From: Apis mellifera
Taxonomy: Eukaryota; Arthropoda; Insecta; Hymenoptera; Apidae
Direction of reading: 5' to 3'
NCBI RefSeq assembly: GCF_003254395.2
Contig: NC_037650.1
Location: 8,184,071-8,248,070 of the forward strand
Length of the DNA stretch: 64,000 bases
Below the pieces are notes generated by a model. It did not search any database and was not told the DNA's origin. It saw nothing but the letters and a program-made list of their open reading frames with translations. The position numbers and the translations under genes were made by a program. Below are positions 63,743 to 64,000 of the stretch, piece after piece (the stretch's first letter is position 1; every line of letters begins with the position of its first letter).

Positions 63743-64000
63743 AGAACTGGGTCAACGCGAAATTTTCGCGAGGATTACCGCCCCGCGGACGGTTTCAACG
63801 CGCATTTTAATTAACATCCGGACACAGGGAGAAGATTGCCCCGCGTAATTACGATGCGGAAGAGACGCTCGACGCCTGAGAACAGTTTCTCCTCCGTCTG
63901 CTTCCGGTCTGCCCGCGCCGGTTCCGCATCATTGTCCCGCTAATTAACCATTCAACGATTACTCGCCTTCAACAGCGACGCGTGTGCGCGGAGGATGTGA

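Larger units (their letters stand above)
60106..64000. other. No gene recognised
   Basis: GC-rich islands at 60430-60770, 61720-61970, 62740-63060 and 63720-63990, an (AT)13 run and an 18-G run. ORFs are short and overlapping. Isolated AACCTAACCT-like words are too few to be telomeric. Confidence 0.6.

Noticed and set aside
1..64000. CRISPR array, bacterial operons or mobile defence islands
   Set aside because: The sequence is eukaryotic; the tandem repeats have no spacer pattern and no associated prokaryotic genes.

Overview
The window looks like nuclear DNA of a honey bee or close relative (Apis). It is AT-rich with short CpG-rich islands, contains two mariner elements of a type common in Hymenoptera, carries a nuclear copy of AT-rich mitochondrial cytochrome b, and its one clear protein gene is a typical multi-exon insect gene. 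Species is inferred; no search could be run.

Only one protein-coding gene is convincing. It lies on the minus strand at 53607-47855 and has five coding exons (53607-52800, 52420-52290, 51976-51736, 51301-50500, 49322-47855). These join in frame to 1149 residues: signal peptide, poly-aspartate stretch, one WAP four-disulfide domain, eight CCP/sushi domains, a tetrabasic cleavage-type site and a long basic, Ser/Thr-rich tail. WAP plus eight CCPs is the layout of C. elegans LEV-9 and the related insect synaptic-cleft matrix protein Hasp. Intron 2 appears to use a rare GC donor. Intron 4 carries a mariner 80 bp from its splice acceptor.

The left 31 kb (1-31 kb) is non-coding as far as can be read. 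It holds a six-copy 330-bp tandem array (13.7-15.7 kb), a three-copy AT-rich repeat (18.0-18.4 kb), the cytochrome b NUMT (22.2-22.7 kb), an array of alternating ~165-bp monomers (27.7-29.0 kb) and one initiator tRNA-Met gene (29821-29892). A possible 73-bp exon on the plus strand sits at 31246-31318.

The stretch 33.8-47.8 kb has no gene that can be supported, only microsatellites and GC-rich islands. Right of the gene, 53.6-64 kb holds the probable 5' leader and promoter of Hasp, a 30-bp minisatellite (59.6-60.1 kb) and unassigned DNA.

The two mariner copies (32861-33803 and 49403-50344) share one internal deletion that fuses the 5' terminal repeat to the middle of the transposase DNA-binding domain. 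They therefore represent a deleted, non-autonomous lineage that spread after the deletion. No operon-like or defence-like system is present. The most notable items are the Hasp architecture and its splicing, the shared-deletion mariners and the dimeric satellite-like array.
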